A stretch of DNA of 64,000 nucleotides, from contig NZ_WBSO01000010.1 of the NCBI RefSeq assembly GCF_009299485.1, positions 26,828-90,827 on the forward strand. Reading direction: 5' to 3'. Shown one piece after another: positions 55,382 to 63,998 of this stretch (position 1 is the first letter of the stretch; each line of letters opens with the position of its first letter). This DNA is from Bifidobacterium apri. Lineage in GTDB: Bacteria; Actinomycetota; Actinomycetes; Actinomycetales; Bifidobacteriaceae. Both the position numbers and the translations under genes were made by a program. Under the pieces are notes generated by a model. That model searched no databases and had not been told where the DNA came from. It saw nothing but the letters and a program-made list of their open reading frames with translations.

Positions 55382-57574
55382 ATGATTACGGACAATAAGC
55401 ACAATGATTCCTACAGTCAGCATCATGACCATCATGAATGTGGTGGCTCTGCCGGTGGCGCAGGTTCCGCCGTTGACCAGGGCTCACGTGGTTCGGGACT
55501 CACGGGTTCCATCGACGCTGAAGGTCCCGTCGGTACTGTAGGTTCCGCCGGCTCGATAGGTTCTGCTCGTGTCGACGGTTTCGTTGGCATCACTGATGCC
55601 GCCCACGCCGCCACTGCCGCCGATGCCGCTGGAACCCGATCGACACAAGCCCCAACCATAGGAGCCGAACGTCTCGCAGGATTCGTCCGCACCCAGACCG
55701 CGACGGCGACACCGCAACGCATCGTCGAATCGCTCACCACCTTGGTATCCACCGAAGTACTTGTGGCGGGAACCCGGCTGCCAACGGTCCGGGCGCTCGC
55801 AAGTACACTGCATGTGAGCCCAGCCACGGTTTCCGCCGCCTACCATATGCTTGCCCGCTCGGGAGTGGTCCATTCGCGGGGTAGGGCAGGCACATTCGTG
55901 TTGCCGCAGGCACTGTCCGAAGTGAACATTCCGCCGGCGTCCGCCGCAACCACCACCAGCGGCGCTGGTGGTCGGCAATCATATGCATCCATGTTGTCGG
56001 CAGGTGCCGGAGCGGTATTCGAACCATCCGGAACGGGACGAATCCATGGAACCCGAGGCGTTGCCGATAGTTCCGGAACGCACGCCGAACGGAATGCCGG
56101 TACGTGGGGCTTCGGACAGACGCAAGGACTCACAGGTTCCGCCATTGCACACGCCCCGGTCATCGACCTGTCTCGCGGCACCCCTGACAACACGCTCCTG
56201 CCGACCATCCGCCCGTATCTTGCCCGGCTCGGCAACCGTCGGGCGTTTGTGAACTCGTACACCGGGCCGACAATCCTTCCCATGCTGGAAGAAGAGCTGC
56301 GCGGCGACTGGCCGTATGATCCGCAGGCGATGACCATGGTGTCCGGAGCGGGGGACGGGCTTGCGCTCGCCATCGCGGCGTTCGTCCGGCATGGCGATGT
56401 GGTGGTGGTCGAATCCCCTACGTATCCGTTCATTCTTGATGTGCTGCGGGAACGCGGGGCGATCGCCGTCGGTGTACCGGTCGATGCGGAAGGCATGGAT
56501 CCCCATCGCCTGCTTGACGTGTTGGAACGGTTCGGGCCGGCTCCAGGGCCGACACGGGAGCAAGGCCGACGTATCAGCATGGTCATCATCCAACCGCGTG
56601 CCCAAAATCCTACGGGTATCAGCTACACGCCCGAACGTCTGTCGGCAATCTCCAGAGTATTGCGCATCTGGGAACAGGAAGTGATTGGGCGTGACATTCC
56701 GCTGATTGTCGAAGATGACAGCAGCGGCATGGTCGCCGATGTGTTCGCCGTGTCCTTGGGTTCCCTGCTGCCTGACCGGGTGATCCATATCCGCAGTTTC
56801 TCGAAATCGCATGGCCCTGATTTGCGGCTTGCAGCATTGTCCGGGCCGCGCGAAGCGGTTGATGCCATTGTGGAACGACGACGGTTGGGAGCAGGCTGGG
56901 TCAGCAGATTCCTCCAGGAGCTGCTGTGCGAGATGCTTGCGGACCGCCAAGCGTATACGACCATTGCGGGTGCGCGTCACACCTACGCGCTCAGGCGCAA
57001 GACGATGGCGGCGTTGCTTGAACGGTTCGGTATGCGAACCGTGGAAGGAAGCGGGTTCAACATGTGGTTGCCAGTGCGAGATCCGCTTGCGGCAAGGCGA
57101 ATCCTCGCGCAGGAGCATATCCGTGTGGCTGAAGGCGGGCGGTTCCTGCCGGAATTCCGCGTTTCCGCGGGCGATGACGGTCTGCGCTCGCAGGAACGGG
57201 TGCTTGGCGGAGATAACTGGCAGGATGACATAGTCCTGAACGACAGTGTGCTCGACAGGGATGCGACAGGTGGTGCCGTCGATGCCACCGGTTCTGCGGT
57301 TCGTAGTGATGCAAGTCCGGATGATGCCCGTGGCGATGATGGCGGGCGGGGTGCTGAACATACTGCGACTATCGACCAGTCTGGGATGATGGGGGTCGCT
57401 GCTGCTGCCGGGATGGGCGGTTCCAGCCATGCCACGCCTGCAGGCATCGGCGGATCGGTGCCGTTGACTGATGCGGGTATTGCCCAAGGGAATGCGATGC
57501 GAGTGACGATTTCGCAGCCTGAGGCAATTTCCGAACATGTCGCCCGATGTCTGGTTCATGCGGCGACTGCTTGA
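55382..57574 (+). CDS. MocR-type (GntR/aminotransferase) transcriptional regulator
   Basis: A 730-residue fusion of a GntR winged helix (about 105-180; PTVRALASTLHVSPATVSAA) and an aminotransferase-like effector domain (about 260-600) with SRGTPDNTLLPT, SYTGPTILPMLEEEL, the QNPTG motif (AQNPTGISYTP) and Lys475 in SFSKSHGP for PLP. MocR proteins are usually 450-500 residues; here there are long low-complexity parts: a Gly/Ser/Ala N-terminus of about 100, a Gly/Ser/Thr linker between the domains and an Asp/Gly/Ala-rich insertion of about 90 near the C-terminus. Probably controls the divergent aminotransferase gene. Start ATG 55382 is uncertain; 55331 is in frame too. Confidence 0.86.
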   Translation: MITDNKHNDSYSQHHDHHECGGSAGGAGSAVDQGSRGSGLTGSIDAEGPVGTVGSAGSIGSARVDGFVGITDAAHAATAADAAGTRSTQAPTIGAERLAGFVRTQTATATPQRIVESLTTLVSTEVLVAGTRLPTVRALASTLHVSPATVSAAYHMLARSGVVHSRGRAGTFVLPQALSEVNIPPASAATTTSGAGGRQSYASMLSAGAGAVFEPSGTGRIHGTRGVADSSGTHAERNAGTWGFGQTQGLTGSAIAHAPVIDLSRGTPDNTLLPTIRPYLARLGNRRAFVNSYTGPTILPMLEEELRGDWPYDPQAMTMVSGAGDGLALAIAAFVRHGDVVVVESPTYPFILDVLRERGAIAVGVPVDAEGMDPHRLLDVLERFGPAPGPTREQGRRISMVIIQPRAQNPTGISYTPERLSAISRVLRIWEQEVIGRDIPLIVEDDSSGMVADVFAVSLGSLLPDRVIHIRSFSKSHGPDLRLAALSGPREAVDAIVERRRLGAGWVSRFLQELLCEMLADRQAYTTIAGARHTYALRRKTMAALLERFGMRTVEGSGFNMWLPVRDPLAARRILAQEHIRVAEGGRFLPEFRVSAGDDGLRSQERVLGGDNWQDDIVLNDSVLDRDATGGAVDATGSAVRSDASPDDARGDDGGRGAEHTATIDQSGMMGVAAAAGMGGSSHATPAGIGGSVPLTDAGIAQGNAMRVTISQPEAISEHVARCLVHAATA

Positions 57575-58350
57575 TGTCTCAACTGGCAGTTGGGTCGTCT
57601 GAGCGTGAGCGGGCGTGGCCCGCCCCGGTCTCGTGTTGAGTGCCTGTGGATGGGAGCCGTCCGAAGGTAAGTGATGTGACGCCGCCCGCGCATACGTCGA
57701 ACACGCGTTGATGTTGATGCAGTCATCGGCTGGCCGCCGAATGTGACCGGATTCCGCGCGGTGCCACTCGTGGAAGCCGGATTGGCGAGTATGCCGTGGG
57801 TCTAGCCCCTCGTTTTGTGAGTGGATCCTCACAATGTCGTGTTCGGCTGGGTTGGTTGCGCTGGAGAGTTGTGCTGTTACCCCGATTTGTGGCCAATCCT
57901 CACACGACGCCCATCGGGATTGCGCATCATCAGTCCGCATCCATCTGGTGATTGCGTGCAGCCCCTCTTCCAGCCCCTCTCCGGCTTCAGTCTGATGCCC
58001 GCGATTGAGCCGCTGACCGGTCATCGAAACACAATCGTGCGCTGATGGTTACGCATCTGCTCTATCTGGCAACAGTGATGTTGCCGTCGGGGAATGGCGG
58101 GGAAATGTTCAATCAGCACAATAGTGCGCAACGCAACACCCCGGTATTGCACAGGAAACCATCATCCAGCGCATGCCGAATCAGCGTACCCCGGTGTGGC
58201 ACTGGCGCAATACCAGTGCAGTGCCGGTACATGCCGGTCTCACCTTCAGACTGTGCTGGTTTGGACTCGTCAGTCCAAGCGCAGTCCGATATCCGAGATA
58301 TCGCCGGGGCGGCGGATCGTTTTGGGAAAAGCAGAGGAAAGGAAGATATC
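57575..58350. other. Gene-free 776-bp gap
   Basis: No believable gene. It holds an inverted repeat TTGTGAG-TGGATC-CTCACAA (57815-57834) and a weaker copy TTTGTGGCCAATCCTCACA about 65 bp later, plus GC-rich near-repeats with CCGGT words (58140-58250). The promoter of the lipoprotein gene at 58351 should be in its right part. Confidence 0.45.
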
Positions 58351-59718
58351 ATGAATGGATTCACAAGCGTCGGGCACACGATGAACAATCCGGCGAGTGA
58401 TTCGGCGGTGAGCCAGGAGAACGGACGTTTCGCGGGCATACAACGCCGACGTATGCACCTCCGTTCTGCCCGTACAGCGGCGATGCGTGCAACCGCGCTG
58501 GTCGCCGCGGCCGCACTCGGTTTGTCCGGGCTCGCCGCATGCGGTTCAGGATCCTCCTCATCGGGCTCTGCCTCGTCGGGCAACGGCGCGTTGACGCTTG
58601 GTGGCTTCTTCCCCGAAACCGGCAGTATGTCCTTCCTCGGTCCAGACACAGTTGCAGCATTCAAGCTGGCGGTCAAGGATATCAATGCAGCCGGCGGCGT
58701 GCTCGGCAAGGACGTGAATACTGCCATCGCAGACTCTTCGGATGCCGATCACGCCGATCAGAACACTGCTGGTGTCCAATCCCTGCTCGCAAAGAAACCG
58801 GGCGCGATTATCGGCCCTACATCCAGCTCGGTGAGCAAGAACATCTACAAGCAGGCTTCAGGCTCGAAAGTCCCCGTGATTTCCGTAGGCGCGACCTCGC
58901 CGAGCCTGTCCGGCATCGATCCGTATTTCTTCCGCACCATCGCCCCGGATGGCGTGCAGGGAGCTGTGATGAGCAATGTCATTGAACAGGACGGCATCCA
59001 GAGGCTTGCCATCGCGGTGTTCAACGACGAGTATGGCACGGGATTGCGCAAAGTGATCGTCAATACGCTCGCGGACAGTAATGTCGATGTCGTCTATGGC
59101 AAGACGGAGACGTTCGACCCTACTGAAACGAACTTCTCATCTCTGGTGACCACGTTGAAAGCCTCCAACCCGGATGCGATTTTGGTGATCGCCTTCGACC
59201 AGACCAAGGCGCTCGTCAAGGAGATGATCAGCCAGGGTATTGACACCAACAAGCTGTACCTGACCGATGGCAACGCTCAAGATTACTCAGGCGATTTCGA
59301 CCCCGGCGTGCTGAAGGGCGATGCGGCGACCATCCCTGGCGCTGAAGCAAGTGACGAATTCCAAAAGCGCATCAAGGCCATCGATTCGTCAGTCAAGAAC
59401 TTCACGTATGCGGCGGAAACCTATGACGCCGTAGTGCTGTCCGCGCTCGCCGCTCAGAAGGGTGGCGCGGTTGACGGTGCGACGATCAAGGACAATCTGC
59501 CCGCGGTTTCCGGTGCGGATGGCGGCACGAAATGCAAGAGCTACAAGGAATGCCTGGCACTGCTGAAGGGCGGCAAGTCCATCCAGTACCAAGGTCTGAC
59601 CGGCATCGGCCCGTTCAACAAGGACCATGATCCGTCGAGCGCCAACATCGGCGTGTACAAGTTCGATGGGGACAACAAGCCGGTCTTCGATCACCTGCAA
59701 TCCGGTAAGGTGGCGTGA
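58351..59718 (+). CDS. Branched-chain amino acid-type ABC substrate-binding lipoprotein
   Basis: A 455-residue secreted binding protein of the LivJ/LivK (peripla_BP_6) class. A long N-terminus leads to a basic/hydrophobic signal and a lipobox LAAC with Cys64; mature part opens with a Gly/Ser-rich stretch. Conserved pieces: LTLGGFFPETGSMSFLGPDT, AVKDINAAGGVLGKDV, AIIGPTSSSVSKNI and the hinge-region FTYAAETYDAVVLSALAAQK. The ligand may be an amino acid, amide or a related molecule. GGAAAGGAAGATATC precedes ATG 58351. No permease or ATPase of the family is found nearby, so it is an orphan here. Confidence 0.9.
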   Translation: MNGFTSVGHTMNNPASDSAVSQENGRFAGIQRRRMHLRSARTAAMRATALVAAAALGLSGLAACGSGSSSSGSASSGNGALTLGGFFPETGSMSFLGPDTVAAFKLAVKDINAAGGVLGKDVNTAIADSSDADHADQNTAGVQSLLAKKPGAIIGPTSSSVSKNIYKQASGSKVPVISVGATSPSLSGIDPYFFRTIAPDGVQGAVMSNVIEQDGIQRLAIAVFNDEYGTGLRKVIVNTLADSNVDVVYGKTETFDPTETNFSSLVTTLKASNPDAILVIAFDQTKALVKEMISQGIDTNKLYLTDGNAQDYSGDFDPGVLKGDAATIPGAEASDEFQKRIKAIDSSVKNFTYAAETYDAVVLSALAAQKGGAVDGATIKDNLPAVSGADGGTKCKSYKECLALLKGGKSIQYQGLTGIGPFNKDHDPSSANIGVYKFDGDNKPVFDHLQSGKVA

Positions 59719-59735
59719 TTTCGGCGATACGTTCT

Positions 59736-59774
59736 GGTGACGGCGGCAGACCGTAGCGGTTTGCCGCCGTCACC
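59736..59774 (+). terminator. Terminator after the binding-protein gene
   Basis: GGTGACGGCGGCA (59736-59748) pairs perfectly with TGCCGCCGTCACC (59762-59774), loop 13 nt, then TGTTGT. It starts 17 bp after the stop. The next 350 bp (59775-60125) hold no gene; the part after 59930 is unusually AT-rich for this window. Confidence 0.75.
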
Positions 59775-60125
59775 TGTTGTCGAGGGTGTTGATGGAAGCG
59801 TAGGAAGCGTTGATATGCTTGGGTTCCCGGAGCGGGAAGTGCCATTTGGTGGTGCCGTGTCGGCGGTATGTTGTCGGCGGTATGTCCTGTAGGGCCATGG
59901 CAGGTATGTATGGCCGTCTTTACGTGACATGTTAGAAGTGAAGTTAGTGTTTGAGAAAGATACACAACGGATTCTTGATATTCTGTGGAACTTGTCTGAG
60001 GGATTTTTTAGATTATCAATAGGTTTTGCGTGTTGACCCGCAATACCGGCAGGAACAAGACAGCGAGGCGCATGGTTGCCGTGTCTGCGGGATGTATCGC
60101 AGCGTGATGCAGTCGGGAAGGGACA

Positions 60126-61805
60126 ATGATGACGAATCCCTATCGGAACCAGTACGACAATCAGCCGCCGCATGAGCGCCTATCGGGGCGGCCGCAACGC
60201 TCAGGGTCGTCGCCACAGCAAATCCCGCAGTCGCAGGCGCCGGCGCGTCAATCAACACAGCAGCCTACGCTGCCTCCTCTGCCCAATGCCGATGTTCGCA
60301 ATCCGGTCGTGCAGCAGCCTGGGCAATCGTCCGCACAGCAGTCTGGGCAACCGCCGGTCCAACCGGCAATGCGGCCCGCTCCGCCTCTCGCACAACGACG
60401 TGATGCACGGCCGTCGCAACCTGTACACCGGGTATCGGCGCCTCCCCGCCCTGATGGCTATGGACAGGTGCCGTACCAAACGTCGCAGCCCGGAGGATTC
60501 AACCAGCCTCTCCCGCAGCCCGGTGGATATGTCAGGCCACAGTTCAGCCCTCAGCCTCAACCTCAGCCTCGGTCCGATGGGTTCCAGCAATCTTACGGAT
60601 ATCAGCCATCGACGCAGCCGTCTCAAATCGGACCGTGGCGGCAGAGTCCAAGCCAGCCCGCGCAGGTTCGCGCGAAGGAGTCGCGTACGGCTCTTTTGGT
60701 AACGGTTATCGCTGTAGCTGTTGTGCTGGCGCTTGTTGCGTGGGTCGGTTTCGGCGCGGCGCGTGGTGGATTGTCTGATTTGTCGTCGGGGACCACGAAG
60801 AGTGTGTCCGCTACGGCTACTGCACAGGAAGCCGAGGCGTCGTACAAGACTGCTCAGGAAATCGCCAAATATTTAGAGGATTGGACGGATAACGGCACGA
60901 CAGCAGCTAAGACGCGGTCCGCCCTTGACGATGCCATCGCCGAATTCAAGTCGCAGGTTGGTGGCGATCCGGACAATCCCCAGGGTGATGCCACAGCGCT
61001 TGGCAGTGCGAAGGCGGCATTGGACTCAGAAACATTGAACGCGATTTCGACATATTGTAAAGAAGTCGATGGCTGGGTGGATGACATGGCTCACCGGTGG
61101 GAGCTGCAGGTGGGCGACACCTATGCGGCGGACGTTGCTGCGGCCAAGTCGAAAGCGAAGAAGGATGCTACGTGGGAAGATATCAAGTCTGCGTTCGCGC
61201 ATGCTCAGGATGTTGATGCGGCTATCAAGAAAGTGCAGGATGATATCAAGACGACTGTTGATCATTTGCATTCGGTTGAGGCGCAGGTCACCGGCATCAA
61301 TGCGGCTGAGAATACGGAAAGCGCGGTAACCGCGGCTGTGGACCGGATCGCCTCGATCATGGGCGTGGAAATCATCAGGACTGATGATTACGGTGCCGAA
61401 TATGGGATTAAGGAGTCAGGGGATGACATGAGTATTACGGTGGCATTTTTCGTAGACAGTCATCCAAATCAAATATTTATCAATACACAACATAAAGAAT
61501 ATGATTATACTAAGAGAGATAACTATATGGTGACTACCGTCAAACATGAATTGTCGCATCGATCGGTGTTCATTGCTTGTGGCACTGGTAGGCCTGTCAT
61601 TGCGAAAGGCAGGTATGAAGCCTTGGCTGAAGCATATTCGTATAAATATTTTGGGGTTGATGGTGAATACGAGCAGGAAATCATCAAGGAGCAAGTAGCG
61701 GTTGCGACACCCGGCGAGGAGGCTGAGGCGTTCAAGGCGTACATTGTCAACGATTCGGATTATCAGAACGCGCAGAAGATTCACGATAGCGGTACGTGCA
61801 TGTGA
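60126..61805 (+). CDS. Membrane-anchored protein with HELSH zincin motif
   Basis: A 559-residue protein of no family I recognise. Layout: Gln/Pro/Ser-rich tail (1-185, probably cytoplasmic), one membrane helix (about 189-208), a helical, Ala/Lys/Asp-rich region (about 215-400) that may form coiled coils, and a compact C-terminal domain (about 405-559). This domain has HELSH at 474-478 (HExxH) in MVTTVKHELSHRSVF, and Glu498 or Glu502 in YEALAEAY 20-24 residues later, the pattern of gluzincin metalloproteases. An extracellular zinc peptidase is inferred. The stretch coding the domain (about 61430-61680) is clearly richer in A and T than the rest. GGGAAGGGACA precedes the ATG. Confidence 0.7.
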   Translation: MMTNPYRNQYDNQPPHERLSGRPQRSGSSPQQIPQSQAPARQSTQQPTLPPLPNADVRNPVVQQPGQSSAQQSGQPPVQPAMRPAPPLAQRRDARPSQPVHRVSAPPRPDGYGQVPYQTSQPGGFNQPLPQPGGYVRPQFSPQPQPQPRSDGFQQSYGYQPSTQPSQIGPWRQSPSQPAQVRAKESRTALLVTVIAVAVVLALVAWVGFGAARGGLSDLSSGTTKSVSATATAQEAEASYKTAQEIAKYLEDWTDNGTTAAKTRSALDDAIAEFKSQVGGDPDNPQGDATALGSAKAALDSETLNAISTYCKEVDGWVDDMAHRWELQVGDTYAADVAAAKSKAKKDATWEDIKSAFAHAQDVDAAIKKVQDDIKTTVDHLHSVEAQVTGINAAENTESAVTAAVDRIASIMGVEIIRTDDYGAEYGIKESGDDMSITVAFFVDSHPNQIFINTQHKEYDYTKRDNYMVTTVKHELSHRSVFIACGTGRPVIAKGRYEALAEAYSYKYFGVDGEYEQEIIKEQVAVATPGEEAEAFKAYIVNDSDYQNAQKIHDSGTCM

Positions 61806-61971
61806 TTGTTGAGGAATGTGAGGCGGCTGCGCTGGCATGGGAATCAGGCTGTCATGCATGTCCGATAGATTGAATCCGAGGTGAGCTTGGGGCAACTCAC
61901 ATGGGGGTTTCGAATCTAGACATGTCGGGCATTCGGGCATGTCGGGCATTCGGTGACAGGCAGGGGGAGCC

Positions 61972-62802
61972 ATGGACCGTGGGCGTAAGCAGTATCAGCA
62001 GCATCGGGGCAATCGGCGGAGTGGAACATCCCGTCGGTATCCGTGGCGTCGGCGTTCTTGTTCTTCATCCGGGCGTTTCAGCCGTCCGCGTTTCGCCGGT
62101 CCGCGGGCGAGGTGCCTGATTGTCGTTGCCGTGGTTGCGTGTTTTGGCTTGGCGATCGGTTTGGTATTGCCGTACGTGAGCCCGCCGGTCGCCCGCGTCA
62201 CCGGTGAGTATGTGGCTACTGGGCCAGTCGTCGAAGTGTTGCGCACATTGGTGGTAGATGCACGGCAATCTGGCAAAGGGTACAAGCGTGATGAATTCGG
62301 TTACCGGCAGACTGACGACGATGGAAACGGGTGCGATATTCGCGAAGATATTCTCGCACGAGACCTGCATGATGTCCGGTTTACCGTGGCAGGCGGCTGC
62401 GTTGTACGGTTCGGCATATTGGAGGACCCGTATACCGGGCGCACGATTGAGTTCACGCGCGGTACGAAATCCAGCACCGCCGTCCAGATAGACCACGTGG
62501 TGGCCTTGGAGAATGCTTGGCGTTCCGGCGCTTCCCGGTGGAATCGCGCGCAGCGGCATCGTTTCGGCAATGATCCGTTGAATCTGCTGGCAGTCGATGG
62601 TCCTGCGAATGAGGAGAAGGGTGCAGCGTCCGCGGCTTATTGGTTGCCGACGAACGCGGAGTTCCGCTGCACGTATGTCGCCACGCAGGTCGCGGTGAAG
62701 GCCACGTATGGGCTGAGTGTGACACCACAAGAACGTGAGGCGATCGCCGCGGTGCTGCGCGGATGCCCAAGTCAGCAGATTCCGACCCGGCAGACACAGT
62801 GA
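61972..62802 (+). CDS. HNH (DUF1524/GmrSD C-type) nuclease-like protein, membrane-anchored or secreted
   Basis: A 276-residue protein with a very basic N-terminus (1-47), a hydrophobic helix (about 48-68, LIVVAVVACFGLAIGLVLPY) that could be a signal or anchor, and an extracellular HNH domain. Motifs are GCDIREDILARDL (about 120-132), VQIDHVVALENAW (Asp174-His175), FGNDPLNLLAVDG (Asn200/Asn204) and ANEEKGAASAAYWLP. This pattern is shared by secreted actinobacterial HNH nucleases. It lies 166 bp after the HELSH gene on the same strand. AGGGGGAGCC precedes the ATG. A role in extracellular DNA breakdown is an inference. Confidence 0.85.
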   Translation: MDRGRKQYQQHRGNRRSGTSRRYPWRRRSCSSSGRFSRPRFAGPRARCLIVVAVVACFGLAIGLVLPYVSPPVARVTGEYVATGPVVEVLRTLVVDARQSGKGYKRDEFGYRQTDDDGNGCDIREDILARDLHDVRFTVAGGCVVRFGILEDPYTGRTIEFTRGTKSSTAVQIDHVVALENAWRSGASRWNRAQRHRFGNDPLNLLAVDGPANEEKGAASAAYWLPTNAEFRCTYVATQVAVKATYGLSVTPQEREAIAAVLRGCPSQQIPTRQTQ

Positions 62803-63720
62803 ATGCCCGGTTTGTATTGATTGCTGTTCGGATAATCTGGCGGATGCGGTGGCGGCAGGCGGGTCCGTGCAGGTGAGGTGTTGTTTGCGGAGTGTATCGG
62901 ATATTGGCATCTGATTCCTGATTTGGTCCGTGCAGCGGGATGGTTTTCGGGGGCCGAGCGGTTGAGGGGTGTAGGGGGATTGGCTTGGTTCTGCGGTTTT
63001 GTGTGTGGTTGATGATGTCTGACTGGCAGGAGGCCATCGTCCGGTGGTGTTCTGTGGACTGATTCGGGATCCAGCATTTGATTTCCGCTTTGATCCGCGA
63101 AACGGGCAGGTCCAGTACTCCGAGTCAGAGGAGGCTTGTTCCAGAATGGCTTGGTTCTGCGATTCTCTGTCGGGCACGTCGCGGAGTGGAAGCCCAGCGT
63201 TGTCTTGTGTGACAGATGCATGCGACCTGAGCCGGATTTCAACATCCAATCTCTGATTAAGGTCCTGCGGATGGTCTGCCCGGGACGAAATGTGAAGCGG
63301 TCGGCATCGTGATGGATCGGGCCAATGGATATTGCGGTTACCGGATGCGAATCGAGTTGGTTTCAGGCGTAAGAATCTATCGGCGGCCCTCGATTCTGTG
63401 CGCGTGTGCGTCAAGTCGGGAAAGCGCATGACGGGATGGTCGGGCACTTCGCTCCTGATTTCGGGCACGTGCGAATCAAGCTGTCCAATCCCGGGCAGGG
63501 CACAAGATTGATGCTCCGATACCTATTCTCCGGTGCCAATGCCCCGATGCCTCTGTCCCGGTGTTCACGTTTCGGCGCTCATCCTGGCATCCTTCTCCAC
63601 GGCCGACGGCGTGTCGCTTGATGGCACAAGGGCTGAGAGCTCCAGTCCGCGCTATGTTACACAGCGTTACAAACCGGACCTATAACACTAACGGACTCGT
63701 GAGGCGGTCACCCCGCCGGC
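62803..63720. repeat. Gene-free stretch with two degenerate 166-bp units
   Basis: TGGCTTGGTTCTGCGGTTTT (62981) and TGGCTTGGTTCTGCGATTCT (63147) are 166 bp apart; ATCTGATTCCTGATTTGGTC (about 62908) and TTTGATTTCCGCTTTGATCC (about 63076) are 168 bp apart. Long open frames on the minus strand run through this and into the HNH gene and lack protein character. Confidence 0.5.
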
Positions 63721-63761
63721 ACGACGATGAAAATGAGATATCACGACGAGACATGAGAGCT

Positions 63762-63963
63762 GGTTGAACATGAGCGAGTCGGAACATCGGGGGATGAATA
63801 CGGGTACAGCCGTTCACAAGGCGGAGCTGAATCCGAATCAGTCAGTACGCGTAAAAGTTGCCACCCACGCGTCCGCGTACTGACTGATTGGGATTCAGCT
63901 CCGCCTAGTGAACGGCTGTGCACGGACTCACTCCACGATGTTCAGACTAGCGCATGATCAAGC
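63762..63963. repeat. Large inverted repeat near the right edge
   Basis: Inner arms 63806-63851 and 63874-63919 (46 bp each) are inverse complements with two mismatches; they begin ACAGCCGTTCAC and end CAGTCAGTACGCG, with a 22-nt loop. Weaker similarity, about two thirds by eye, extends outward on both sides to at least 63762 and 63963 (for example GATGTTC and CATGTCTCG words), and seems to go on towards the window edge. Confidence 0.8.
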
Positions 63964-63998
63964 AGCGTCCATGTCTCGCCAGTAGACCACAATTTAAT
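63942..63998 (-). other. Possible 3' end of a gene entering from the right
   Basis: One minus-strand frame is open from the window edge and ends in TGA at 63942; the visible 18 codons read KLWSTGETWTLLDHALV at their end. The inverted copy at 63740-63790 has a stop where this frame has Trp (TGG to TGA), so that copy would be a decayed fragment. Too short to identify. Confidence 0.25.

Noticed and set aside
61430..61530. Frameshift or insertion point in the HELSH gene
   Set aside because: Composition changes sharply to AT-rich, but the frame continues cleanly and the HELSH motif follows, so the gene seems intact; kept as a sign of possible domain transfer only.
62065..63468. 467-codon open frame on the minus strand
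   Set aside because: It overlaps the well-supported HNH gene in antisense and its translation is rich in Arg, Pro, Ser and His without any domain; a typical antisense open frame in GC-rich DNA.
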